A stretch of DNA of 33,120 nucleotides from Flavobacterium hibisci. Its GTDB lineage: Bacteria > Bacteroidota > Bacteroidia > Flavobacteriales > Flavobacteriaceae. The translations under genes and the position numbers were made by a program. Shown one piece after another: positions 24,828-33,113 of this stretch. The notes below the pieces were generated by a model that did not search any database, was not told the DNA's origin, and worked only from the letters and a program-made list of their open reading frames with translations. The stretch's first letter is position 1. Each line of letters opens with the position of its first letter. The stretch is taken from assembly GCF_020026925.1 (NCBI RefSeq), contig NZ_JAIQDW010000032.1:1-33120 (forward strand), written 5' to 3'.

Positions 24828-24848
24828 TTTTAGATTTTGCATCTAAAA
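24828..24848 (-). promoter_or_regulatory. Hairpin in the queA leader
   Basis: TTTTAGAT (24828-24835) and ATCTAAAA (24841-24848) pair perfectly around a 5-nt loop. This lies inside the predicted 5' leader of queA (roughly 24800-24857). It lacks the C-rich and A-rich parts of preQ1 riboswitches, so regulation by preQ1 is not supported. Confidence 0.35.
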
Positions 24849-24862
24849 TTGTAAATCGGATG

Positions 24863-24870
24863 CAAATATA
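24863..24870 (-). promoter_or_regulatory. -7 promoter element of queA
   Basis: CAAATATA on the plus strand reads TATATTTG on the minus strand, an exact TAnnTTTG match. A CTTG about 20 bp further upstream could serve as the -33 element. Confidence 0.6.
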
Positions 24871-24964
24871 CGATTGTAAGACAGGCGTTGTCAAGTGTTT
24901 TACTGTTTATTTTCAAAAGTCGTTGATTTAGTGGTGTTACGACAACATCAAAAAACGTTTTTCT

Positions 24965-25132
24965 ACCATATAAGTGATATAAGTTCATTTAATTTGAATG
25001 CTTGAAAAACTAGTGCCTTTTTTTTGTTTGGCTAAAGCCGAAAAACTAACCATAAAAAAACCTCCAGTTGAAACTGGAGGCTATTGAAATTATGCCCATT
25101 TTATTTAAATGAACTTATATTACTTATATGGT
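24965..25132. repeat. 168-bp element bounded by 28-bp inverted repeats (MITE/REP-like)
   Basis: The left arm (24965-24992) and right arm (25105-25132) are reverse complements over 28 bp with one mismatch. The interior has a GGCT/AGCC hairpin near 25031-25040 and the aroA terminator hairpin at 25061-25080, and no ORF. There is no clear target duplication. It takes up half of the 342-bp gap between queA and aroA. It could be a non-autonomous mobile element or a large cruciform. Confidence 0.55.
25054..25080 (-). terminator. Terminator of aroA
   Basis: CCTCCAGTT (25061-25069) pairs exactly with AACTGGAGG (25072-25080). The A7 run on its left reads as T7 after the stem on the minus strand. Confidence 0.85.
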
Positions 25133-25141
25133 TAATACTTT

Positions 25142-26365
25142 TTACAGTTCTGAAATTTCAAAGTTTAACTCTTTTAAATCATTCCAGAAATCGGGATAAG
25201 ATTTAGAAACTACTTCTGCATTCTCGATAATAATTGGAACTTTTAAGGCCAAAGGCGCAAATGCCATTGCCATTCGGTGATCGTTATAAGTGGCAATTTT
25301 CACGTTATGATTCATTGTATCAGAAAGCCCTAAAGTCAAACTATCATTTGTCACCGAAATATTGGCTCCTAATTTTGTAAGCTCGATTCGGAGTGCTTCA
25401 AGCCTGTCTGTTTCTTTGATCTTTAAAGTATGCAGCCCTGTTAAATGACAGCCAATTCCTAACCCTAAACAAGTAACCACGATCGTTTGAGCAATATCTG
25501 GTGTGTTATTAAGATCAAAATTTACAGTTTCAAGTTTAAAATCTGGCTGTTTTACTAATGTCATTTTATTTCCTTCGAAAGTAGTTTTGACACCCATTTT
25601 TTCATAAATAGAAACCAAAGCAGAATCTCCCTGCAAGCTATTTTCTTTATAACTGCTCAAAGTTATCGATGCCTCATCAGCCAACGCTGCCAGACTGAAA
25701 AAATAGGATGCGGAACTCCAGTCAGATTCCACAACCATTTCTTTTGAGACAACAGCCTCTTTTGGATACACTTTAATTACATTTCCTTCAAAACTGGTCT
25801 GAATATCCAGATCATTCAGCAAAGCCAAAGTCATTTTGATATACGGAATCGAAGTGATTTCGCCTTCTAAAGTCAATTCTAAACCATTCTCTAATTTCGA
25901 AGCAACCAATAAAAGGGCTGAAATATACTGACTGCTAACATTTGCTGCCAGACTAACTTTTGAAGCTGTAACTTTTTTTCCTTTGATTCTGATTGGCGGA
26001 TATCCTTCTTCTTTTTCATATGAAATTTCAACACCCAATTGCGCTAAAGCTTCTACTAAAATTTTTATCGGGCGTTCCTGCATTCTGCTTGAACCTGTCA
26101 TTACAACTTCACGTCCTTCGTTTACTGCAAAATAAGCCGTTAAAAAACGCATCGCTGTCCCGGCATGATGAATATCTACAATCTCGTCATTTCCGACAAG
26201 GGCTTTTTGCATTACCTCACTATCATCAGAATTAGAAGTATTAGCAAGGGTTATATTTGGAAAAAGCGCCTTTAAGAGCAATAAACGATTGGTTTCGCTT
26301 TTTGATCCTGTAACTGCAATCTGGCCTTGTAAGTTTTTATGGTTGGTTTGAAGTAATAAATTCAT
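25142..26365 (-). CDS. aroA: 3-phosphoshikimate 1-carboxyvinyltransferase (EPSP synthase)
   Basis: Sixth step of the shikimate pathway: joins shikimate 3-phosphate and phosphoenolpyruvate to EPSP. It has 407 residues, slightly shorter than the E. coli enzyme (427) and usual for Bacteroidetes. GSKSETNRLLLL (20-31) is the N-terminal signature, with Glu-Thr in place of the common Ser/Ile-Ser. HAGTAMRFLTAYFA (67-80) is the PEP-binding region, and ETDRLEALR and DHRMAMAFAPLAL are the late catalytic blocks. It lies 134 bp after the mazG-type gene, with the same direction, so it may be co-transcribed. The gap between holds degenerate CATAATTCAAAA repeats. The terminator lies inside the inverted-repeat element downstream. 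Confidence 0.96.
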   Translation of the reverse strand: MNLLLQTNHKNLQGQIAVTGSKSETNRLLLLKALFPNITLANTSNSDDSEVMQKALVGNDEIVDIHHAGTAMRFLTAYFAVNEGREVVMTGSSRMQERPIKILVEALAQLGVEISYEKEEGYPPIRIKGKKVTASKVSLAANVSSQYISALLLVASKLENGLELTLEGEITSIPYIKMTLALLNDLDIQTSFEGNVIKVYPKEAVVSKEMVVESDWSSASYFFSLAALADEASITLSSYKENSLQGDSALVSIYEKMGVKTTFEGNKMTLVKQPDFKLETVNFDLNNTPDIAQTIVVTCLGLGIGCHLTGLHTLKIKETDRLEALRIELTKLGANISVTNDSLTLGLSDTMNHNVKIATYNDHRMAMAFAPLALKVPIIIENAEVVSKSYPDFWNDLKELNFEISEL

Positions 26366-26440
26366 CTATATAATAATAAGTTGTAAATTATGAATCATGA
26401 ATGATTAAAAACGTAATTCAGACGCGCAATTTACCACTCC

Positions 26441-26482
26441 CCATTCATAATTCAAAATTGAAAACTCATAATTCAAAACTTA
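26441..26482. repeat. Short direct repeats CATAATTCAAAA between mazG and aroA
   Basis: CATAATTCAAAA occurs twice within about 25 bp (near 26446 and 26467), with related ATTATGAATCATGAATG nearby. It is simple AT-rich filler typical of Flavobacterium spacers. Confidence 0.4.
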
Positions 26483-26499
26483 TGAGTGATATTTCACAA

Positions 26500-26826
26500 T
26501 TATTTCAATTTATCGTTGTTTTTGTGACGATCCTTATCCCTAACCGATTTTAAATTCATTTTTTTATCAAAAGCAGCCTGTAAATCGATTCCTGTTTGAT
26601 TAGCCAGGCATAAGACTACAAAAACAACATCAGCAAGTTCTTCGCCTAAATCTTTGTTTTTATCACTTTCTTTTTCTGATTGTTCCCCGTATCTACGGGC
26701 AATAATCCTCGCAACTTCACCTACTTCTTCTGTAAGTTGTGCCATATTGGTTAATTCATTAAAATAACGGACACCATGTTCTTTTATCCAGGTGTCAACG
26801 TCTAATTGTGCGTTTTTCAAATCCAT
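26500..26826 (-). CDS. MazG-type nucleotide pyrophosphohydrolase
   Basis: A 108-residue all-alpha NTP pyrophosphohydrolase of the MazG/dCTPase-like superfamily. The metal-binding pattern is EExxE (EEVGE, 33-37) and ExxD (EELAD, 62-66), which fits the family's ExxE-x12-28-ExxD. It hydrolyses (d)NTPs, often damaged or unusual ones, to the monophosphate and pyrophosphate; the preferred nucleotide is unknown. The ATG lies 2 bp after the stop of the DUF3857 gene upstream, so the two are co-transcribed. In related genomes dtd, mazG and aroA are, as I recall, often neighbours. The dtd in this window is broken. Confidence 0.88.
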   Translation of the reverse strand: MDLKNAQLDVDTWIKEHGVRYFNELTNMAQLTEEVGEVARIIARRYGEQSEKESDKNKDLGEELADVVFVVLCLANQTGIDLQAAFDKKMNLKSVRDKDRHKNNDKLK

Positions 26827-26828
26827 TA

Positions 26829-28820
26829 CTATATTTTTTTAAGAATAATTTTTTCGCCTTGACTTGTGATTATTTTTTGAAAAATTTCTTTTAAGCCATC
26901 GTACTGATCTGCTGCAAAAATACTACTGTTAATTTCTGTTGAGCAAATAATCTGAATTTTGTTTCCTTCATTAATAATATTAAATCTATACAAAATTCCA
27001 TTATTCTCGGCTACAATCTGAATAGGTTTTGGCAAGGCCTCAATACTATATCCTTCAGGAATTTCAAGATTTATATTTAATTTTTCCTGACTGGGATATC
27101 CAAAATACACGGGCATTTGTCTTTTCTCCTGATTAAAATAATTTTTAGTTGTCGTAAAAAACAACATCGGGGATATAAACATTTTGTCTCCAATAATTTC
27201 ACATTGATTTTCTGAAATAAAGTCGAATGCTTCAATAACAGGCTTTTCAACATTTGTTTTTATATTTTCAACGGCATAATTTGAAATTTTAGCATTTTCT
27301 AATTGTTCTTCTAATTTTTCCAGATAATTCCCGGTACTTTTGTTTGCGTTTGCAATTCTAAAACGATAAGCATCATAGTCGAGTTTATGATTTCGGATTT
27401 TACCTTGAAGTACTCCTGAATTATTGATTTTAGCAATCATCATCACATTTTCTTTTGACTGTGTAGCTGGAACCAAATTTATTTCTTCAGAAGATCCGTC
27501 TGATTTTATAAGTCTTCCTTTCCAATTCAATACATTTAATGGCAGAATATTAGGAGAAGTAAATTTATGCGAAGCGTCTAATAAAATTTGTTTCCCATCA
27601 ATTTCTGCAGCAGCAATAACATAATTAAACCCGGTTCTTGTGGGATATACCGGAGTACCGTTCTCAATAGTACTAACTAATACAGGATTTGCTTTGATAC
27701 CTGCAAACTGAAGCATATTAATTAGAATAAAATTAATTTCGGCTACGTTACCTGTCTGGTTTTTATAAGCTTCTTTTACTCCTTTGTCAGTGTAATAATC
27801 ATTCTTTTCGTCCCAGTTCATTTTATTCTGGACAAATTTAAAAATGACATTCAATCTTTCCTCTGGTGAATTAATATTAATCAATATTCGATTTAGATCT
27901 TCAGTTAAAAACATTTTCTCATTGAGTTGCTTCCCAAAATTTTCATTTTTAAAAATTGTTGTAGCAACACCCTCCCAGGTTTGTGCATAATCTTTGACAG
28001 GCTGCTCTGGTAAACGAACCCTTTCCAGTTCATGCCGAATTGAAATTCTGTAATTTTCAAGATTATCTACATACGGCTCTTCTATAAGAGCCGGAATATC
28101 TTTGCATGAATAGACCGCATCAATCTGCCTGTAGTTAAACGATCTCGATTGATTATATTCATTGGTAAAGTTCTGCTGTCCTCCAACTATTTTAGATTCT
28201 GAAACAATATTCTGATATCCGGTTAATAAGGGTTTATAAATATAAAACTCAGGGATTTCTGTTTTATATTGAAAATAATTTACAGGAACATCATACTGAC
28301 ATTGAAAATCAGGAAAATTGACAATATTTTCAGACTTTAAAATGTATTTGAATTCTATAATTGAACCAACTTTAACATTAGGAAAAGTAATTGCTTTTTC
28401 ATTCCAGTATTTATTCACATTGTTTTTAAAAACTCCCTGGCCGTCTAATTTAGTTTTTATAATATTTTTATTTTCAATATTGTAAGTAAAAGCATTAGAA
28501 AATTCCAAATAATCCTTATTCATATTTTCATATCCTACATAGTACTTTACTTTTTGATTGGCCCAGCTAAGTCCTTCCTTTTTATAAATTTTAATTTTAA
28601 ATTCATAAACATGATTTGCTGTAAAACCGTTTTTTATATCGTAAATAAAAAAAGTTTTGGCTTTTTTAAACAATATAGCTGCAGGAGCAGAACTATCTTT
28701 TGGATGCGCTCTTTCTTCTAATTCTGCAACTGTTACTTTTCCTAATTCGTAATTTTGGGCTTTGACAGTAATAGAAGTAAGAATTAAAATTATCGGAATA
28801 ATTATGGCGTAAAATTTCAT
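26829..28820 (-). CDS. DUF3857 / transglutaminase-like protein lacking the catalytic Cys and His (paralogue 2)
   Basis: A 663-residue secreted protein (signal peptide about 1-21, ending VKAQ). The N-terminal half is a DUF3857 domain (about 50-240), followed by a transglutaminase-like domain (about 300-430) and a beta-rich C-terminus ending EKIILKK. It aligns with the adjacent 676-residue gene nearly throughout; both start with ELGKV-AELE-HPKDSS-A-AIL. Where the third gene has GDCKALSNY, this has GNVAEINF, with V359 in place of the Cys; Y400 stands where His is expected, and only the Asp (D415) remains. It is therefore predicted to be non-catalytic. The gap to the upstream gene is 1 bp, which fits an operon. 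Role probably envelope- or glycan-related; unproven. Confidence 0.83.
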   Translation of the reverse strand: MKFYAIIIPIILILTSITVKAQNYELGKVTVAELEERAHPKDSSAPAAILFKKAKTFFIYDIKNGFTANHVYEFKIKIYKKEGLSWANQKVKYYVGYENMNKDYLEFSNAFTYNIENKNIIKTKLDGQGVFKNNVNKYWNEKAITFPNVKVGSIIEFKYILKSENIVNFPDFQCQYDVPVNYFQYKTEIPEFYIYKPLLTGYQNIVSESKIVGGQQNFTNEYNQSRSFNYRQIDAVYSCKDIPALIEEPYVDNLENYRISIRHELERVRLPEQPVKDYAQTWEGVATTIFKNENFGKQLNEKMFLTEDLNRILININSPEERLNVIFKFVQNKMNWDEKNDYYTDKGVKEAYKNQTGNVAEINFILINMLQFAGIKANPVLVSTIENGTPVYPTRTGFNYVIAAAEIDGKQILLDASHKFTSPNILPLNVLNWKGRLIKSDGSSEEINLVPATQSKENVMMIAKINNSGVLQGKIRNHKLDYDAYRFRIANANKSTGNYLEKLEEQLENAKISNYAVENIKTNVEKPVIEAFDFISENQCEIIGDKMFISPMLFFTTTKNYFNQEKRQMPVYFGYPSQEKLNINLEIPEGYSIEALPKPIQIVAENNGILYRFNIINEGNKIQIICSTEINSSIFAADQYDGLKEIFQKIITSQGEKIILKKI

Positions 28821-28821
28821 T

Positions 28822-30852
28822 TTAAATTTTCTTTAAAACAATTTTCTCGCTTTCTTTTGCAATCATTGCTTTATAGTAGTCTTTGAGCATTTCATATTGC
28901 TGTGTTGATACAATTGCTTCATTAATTTGATGAGAAATTACCATCTGAAGCGTATTTTCATTAGCTGCAATATTAAACTTGAAAGAGCCTAAGTTATCTT
29001 GCATGGTCACTGCAGCTGGTGCAGGAAGTGTTTCGACTGCATAGCCATCAGGAATTTTAATTGTGATGTTATATTTGTCCATAAATGGGAATCCAAAATC
29101 AACCGGATATTCTCTTGTTTCCTGATTAAATGGGTTCTTTTCAGTAGAAAAGAACAACATTGGGCTAACATATATTTTGCCCCCTATTACTTCACATAAA
29201 TTATTTCCCGTAAAAGAATAAGTTTCTATAATGGGTTTCAAAATCTCTTTTTCGTTTGTCTTTGAGTAGTCGCTGATTTCTATTTTATTGTTTTTGTTTT
29301 CAAGTTTTTCCAGATATTCATCTTCTTTTGTACTAAAAATATTTTTTCTTGTAATCATGGCGTTATAATCTGTACATTGTCTTCTTGCCTGTCCTGTAAC
29401 TTTACCTTCAGGATCAATATTATAAGTCAAAAAAACAATATCATTAGACGCCTTCTTAGGCATTAGGTCGATTTCTTCAGAAGTTCCGTCCTTTCTTATT
29501 AATCTGCCCTGCCAGTTTAAAGTTCTAAGCGGTAAAACATTTGGAATAGAAAATTTATCAGATGCATCTAATAATATATAGCCATTTTCAGTTTCTACAG
29601 CTGCAATCACATAGTTATAGGCTGTTCTGTTAGGGAATAATGCTACCCCGTTTGATCTTGTACTAACCAAAACCGGATTTGCAGTTAAACCCGAATGACG
29701 TAACATTGCTGTTAACATTAAATTTATCTCGGCAATATTTCCTGATTTTTCCTGATAGGCTTTACGTACTCCTTTATCGCAGCTGTAGCCATAATATTCA
29801 TTCCATTTCACATTTGATTTGACATGATTTAAAATAATTAATATTTTTTCCTCAGGGTTTGTTACTCCTGCTAGTAATGCTTTTAAATCATCTTCAAAAT
29901 ATCCGGTCTTATTCAATTCAGGACCAAAATCATCATACTCATAAATTGTCTTGGCTACTGAATTCCAATTAGTAGAAAAAGTTTTAATTGGACTATTAGG
30001 AAACTTAACAATTGATAGTTCCTGCTCCAGGCTGGAGGTATAATTATCTATGTTATTGACAAAAGATTCCTCTTTCATCGCTGGCAAATCTTCAGCTATG
30101 TAAGTAGTTTTTGCTTCGATATAATCTATTTTATCCTGAGAATATTCGGTTCTTGTTGCGCCTCCTCCAAATCCTCCTGTTGAATACCTTTCCTTCGAAT
30201 TTATCAGGATTGATTTATTGTTTTTTTCTGTATTCACTTTAGGAAACACATATCCCTTTTGTCTAACATTAAAAATATAATATTCCGGAATGTAAGTTAC
30301 ATACTCCGAATAATTTACCGGAATATTGGTTTGAAAAGCCCAGTCACGCATCATTGTGATGTTAGATGTTCTGATTGTATAACTGTATTCTAGTACTGAT
30401 CCTTCTTTTACATTTGGCATTGCAATTTTCTTTCTTGCCCTGTACTTATTTACTTCTTCATTAAAAACACCATCACTTTTGAGTTTGGTTTTTTCTATTT
30501 TTCCGTTGACTAAATTAAAAGTACACACATCCGAAAAATCAACTTTTTCCCTTGAATCATTACTTGCATTATAATATAGCACACTTTGGTTTGCCCAGTC
30601 ATAGCCTTCTTTTTTATATATTTTAATGCGCGCTTCAACATGCGTGATTAAAACAAATCCGTCTTGCTGGTTATACTCAATTGTTGCTGTCCCTTTTTTG
30701 TACAATATCGCTGCAGCCGCAGATGAATCTTTTGGGTGCATTTTCTGCTCTAGTTCAGCAATAGATACTTTTCCTAATTTAAATTCCTGTGCTGTTGTTT
30801 TAGAAAGAATAAAAAGCACAACTAAAAAACTGAAAAATTTAATAGACTTCAT
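28822..30852 (-). CDS. DUF3857 / transglutaminase-like protein lacking the catalytic Cys and His (paralogue 1)
   Basis: A 676-residue secreted protein (signal peptide about 1-21, ending KTTAQ) with the same layout as the gene to its left: DUF3857, then a transglutaminase-like domain, then a beta-rich tail ending EKIVLKK. The expected Cys is I373 in GNIAEINL, the His is Y414 in AYNYVIAA, and the Asp is retained (D429 in ILLDASDKF). A Gly-rich insert (STGGFGGGATRTE, about 224-236) is absent from its paralogue. The two genes are a tandem duplication with strong divergence. It follows the third DUF3857 gene after 23 bp. Both probably act in the periplasm or on the cell surface; enzymatic activity is unlikely. 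Confidence 0.83.
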   Translation of the reverse strand: MKSIKFFSFLVVLFILSKTTAQEFKLGKVSIAELEQKMHPKDSSAAAAILYKKGTATIEYNQQDGFVLITHVEARIKIYKKEGYDWANQSVLYYNASNDSREKVDFSDVCTFNLVNGKIEKTKLKSDGVFNEEVNKYRARKKIAMPNVKEGSVLEYSYTIRTSNITMMRDWAFQTNIPVNYSEYVTYIPEYYIFNVRQKGYVFPKVNTEKNNKSILINSKERYSTGGFGGGATRTEYSQDKIDYIEAKTTYIAEDLPAMKEESFVNNIDNYTSSLEQELSIVKFPNSPIKTFSTNWNSVAKTIYEYDDFGPELNKTGYFEDDLKALLAGVTNPEEKILIILNHVKSNVKWNEYYGYSCDKGVRKAYQEKSGNIAEINLMLTAMLRHSGLTANPVLVSTRSNGVALFPNRTAYNYVIAAVETENGYILLDASDKFSIPNVLPLRTLNWQGRLIRKDGTSEEIDLMPKKASNDIVFLTYNIDPEGKVTGQARRQCTDYNAMITRKNIFSTKEDEYLEKLENKNNKIEISDYSKTNEKEILKPIIETYSFTGNNLCEVIGGKIYVSPMLFFSTEKNPFNQETREYPVDFGFPFMDKYNITIKIPDGYAVETLPAPAAVTMQDNLGSFKFNIAANENTLQMVISHQINEAIVSTQQYEMLKDYYKAMIAKESEKIVLKKI

Positions 30853-30875
30853 TTGGTTTGTTTTGATGATTATGA

Positions 30876-32783
30876 TTAGTTTCTGGTTAGTATAATTTTG
30901 GCATTATCATTTTTTGATACCTGCTCCATAAAAAGACGGTATTCATCATATTCTTTATTAGAATATTTTCCTTTATTTAAAAACATAGAGCGTTTGTAAG
31001 TAAGTTTATTATCTCCCTTTTTGATAATTTCTGTCTTATATTCTCCAAATTTCCCTTTTAATTCAAAGTTCGAAGGGAGAAATTCAATTGAAAATCCGGC
31101 TGGAAGATTAACTTCAATTTCATCTGTATCTAAATAACCACGCTGAATCTGAAAAGGATTTTTACGATTTCGGATACGCTTGACATTACTTTTGCTTTGA
31201 TTAAAAACATCTACCGGAAAAATTATTTTATTAGCCGAAATTACACCATAACTCGTTGCACTTACCTCTATATCTTCAGTAAAACGAATTTTTTGTTTAT
31301 CATTTGTAAAAGTTATTTTCCCTAATTTTAAATTATTAATGTTGCTCCAATATTCTTTATAATGTGCTTCTTTTTCGGTAGGCTGTAAAGTTTCAGTCCT
31401 GGACTTTGAACTGTATTGAGAACCTTCTGAAGTTATAAAAATATGACCTGAAAGATTACCATTTTCATCAATACTATAACTTCCTTTATCTGTTTGGGTA
31501 TTTCCTTTATCCTCATATATTTTAGTCCTGACAATTACGCCTCCTTCAGGCTTAACGACCAAAACATCCCTGTCATCTGTAAAAGTACCCTGATAACCAA
31601 ATGGATCGTCCTGGCTTGTACATTCCAAAAAAGTATAATTATCTCCATTCGGAACTGCCAGTATCATATGGTTTCCCTGCATCGAGACAAAATCAGACTG
31701 AATATTGGACTTGTAGCGGTCACCATATAAAATAGTATTATAAGAGGGAACATCAACCGCTTGTAAAAGAGCTTTTGTGTAATTTGACAAGGCTTTACAG
31801 TCTCCATATCCTAAGCGGTCAACATCACTTGCCAGCATAGGTTTCCATCCCCCAATACCTATAGCAATATTTACATATCGTGATTTTTTCTGTACATAAT
31901 CATATACAATTTTTGCTTTTTCGACAGGGTCTTTTTCGTTTCCGACAAGTGCTTTGATTTTAGTCTTAGTTTCTTCCGGAAGCTCAGTAGTACCTGTTAG
32001 GATTTTATCTCCATACCATTTACCGAAAGCCTCCCATGTTGTTGCTGTCCCATCTACTCCTTCTAAGTGAAATTTTTCAAGTCCCATCATAATTCTCGGA
32101 TAAAGATCACGTGAAGACGGGCTAAGATCTTCAGCCTTTTGCGCTAAAATATTAATGGCCTCGTAACTTAGCCTGGTATCCGTATCAGCCGTTTTTTTAA
32201 TATTAAATCCTGAAAAATAAAACTCCTTCTTTTTAAACCCAAGATTATTCGGAAAAGTAACATTTAATACACTTTTTTCAACACTAAGATAATACCCTCC
32301 TAAAAAATACCATTGTGGTATAAAAGCGGTATTGGAAGTTTCCGTTTCGCTGCTATAAACAATAGTAAAGGGATATGAAACTGGCGTATAATTTAAATAA
32401 ACTACTCGGTTATCTGAAAAAAGGGTGCTTCCGCTTACAGCACTTTGGTCTCTAAAATCTTTTCTTTTGATCTTTTTGATTTCATTCCCAAAAGCATCAT
32501 AAACAATGGCTTCGATACTTTTAATTGAGGTTGTTTTATCATAGTGCTGATAAGCATCAATATCATTTAACCCTTTTTCATTCAAAACCGACACCACTTT
32601 TTGGATTTTGATATTCATACTTCTTTGGGAAGCAATCGTAATATCCATTTGATCCAAACGCACAACGGCATTGGCATTTTCTTTGAGACTGTCTTTAATT
32701 ATAAAAATTGGATAAGTATTTTTCTGAGCTGAAGAAATTGCAGTAAACAACAGAAAAAACAAGACGTAAAAAGGGGTTTTCAT
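30876..32783 (-). CDS. DUF3857 / transglutaminase-domain protein with an intact Cys-His-Asp set
   Basis: A 635-residue exported protein from the ATG at 32783 (signal peptide about 1-19, ending ISSAQ). A longer reading from 32825 would add 14 basic and aromatic residues before the signal peptide. It would also place the start upstream of the promoter element at 32800-32807, so the shorter start is better. A DUF3857 domain (about 45-220) precedes the transglutaminase-like domain, which has C329 in GYGDCKALSNYTKALL, H372 in GNHMILAV and an Asp at 392 or 393 in SQDDPFG. The family is related to arylamine/peptidase-like transglutaminase folds; the substrate is unknown. It is first of three DUF3857 genes in a leftward operon. 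Confidence 0.87.
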   Translation of the reverse strand: MKTPFYVLFFLLFTAISSAQKNTYPIFIIKDSLKENANAVVRLDQMDITIASQRSMNIKIQKVVSVLNEKGLNDIDAYQHYDKTTSIKSIEAIVYDAFGNEIKKIKRKDFRDQSAVSGSTLFSDNRVVYLNYTPVSYPFTIVYSSETETSNTAFIPQWYFLGGYYLSVEKSVLNVTFPNNLGFKKKEFYFSGFNIKKTADTDTRLSYEAINILAQKAEDLSPSSRDLYPRIMMGLEKFHLEGVDGTATTWEAFGKWYGDKILTGTTELPEETKTKIKALVGNEKDPVEKAKIVYDYVQKKSRYVNIAIGIGGWKPMLASDVDRLGYGDCKALSNYTKALLQAVDVPSYNTILYGDRYKSNIQSDFVSMQGNHMILAVPNGDNYTFLECTSQDDPFGYQGTFTDDRDVLVVKPEGGVIVRTKIYEDKGNTQTDKGSYSIDENGNLSGHIFITSEGSQYSSKSRTETLQPTEKEAHYKEYWSNINNLKLGKITFTNDKQKIRFTEDIEVSATSYGVISANKIIFPVDVFNQSKSNVKRIRNRKNPFQIQRGYLDTDEIEVNLPAGFSIEFLPSNFELKGKFGEYKTEIIKKGDNKLTYKRSMFLNKGKYSNKEYDEYRLFMEQVSKNDNAKIILTRN

Positions 32784-32799
32784 TAGTAAGTATTTTCGC

Positions 32800-32807
32800 C
32801 AAATATA
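32800..32807 (-). promoter_or_regulatory. -7 promoter element of the DUF3857 operon
   Basis: CAAATATA on the plus strand reads TATATTTG on the minus strand, an exact TAnnTTTG match. It lies 17 bp upstream of the ATG at 32783 and inside the longer reading from 32825. Confidence 0.6.
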
Positions 32808-32846
32808 TATTATTTTCCGAAACACTTTAACAAATATTTAATAATT

Positions 32847-32999
32847 TTACTCCTTGTTTTTGCTATCCATTACAATCGTTACAGGACCATCATTTAACAG
32901 CCTGACTTTCATATCTGCACCAAAAATTCCGGTTTGTACTTTTTTATTGAATTCTTTCTCCAAAGACTTTATGAAGTTTTCATACATCGGAATCGCATT
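32847..32999 (-). pseudogene. dtd: C-terminal fragment of D-aminoacyl-tRNA deacylase
   Basis: The minus strand encodes 50 residues ending in a normal stop. They contain IPMYENFIKSLEKEF and then KVQTGIFGADMKV and LLNDGPVTIVMDSKNKE, which is the unmistakable C-terminus of Dtd (full length about 150). A TAG at 33000-33002 closes the frame immediately upstream. None of the three minus-strand frames over the next 118 bp encodes the expected QFTL or NRPSY regions. The N-terminal two thirds are therefore missing here. An in-frame ATG at 32987 could give a 46-residue product, but it would lack the active site. Dtd removes D-amino acids from tRNA. Confidence 0.85.
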
Positions 33000-33035
33000 C
33001 TATGATAAAAAACAATTAAAAAGTGTTAAAATTTA

Positions 33036-33113
33036 AGATGCAAATTTATAGGTGTTTATGTATTCTGTTTCTCGATTAATAACTGCGAATATCCTGCTTA
33101 TAAGTTTGCATCT
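33036..33113. promoter_or_regulatory. Opposed promoter-like elements forming an inverted repeat
   Basis: AGATGCAAATTTATA (33036-33050) and TATAAGTTTGCATCT (33099-33113) are reverse complements with one mismatch. Each holds a TAnnTTTG match, reading left at 33041-33048 and right at 33101-33108. They face away from each other, towards the dtd remnant on the left and the window end on the right. It could be a divergent promoter region or the end of an inserted segment. Confidence 0.4.

Noticed and set aside
24800..24862. preQ1 riboswitch upstream of queA
   Set aside because: The leader has neither the C-rich loop nor the A-rich tail of preQ1 classes; it shows only an AT hairpin.
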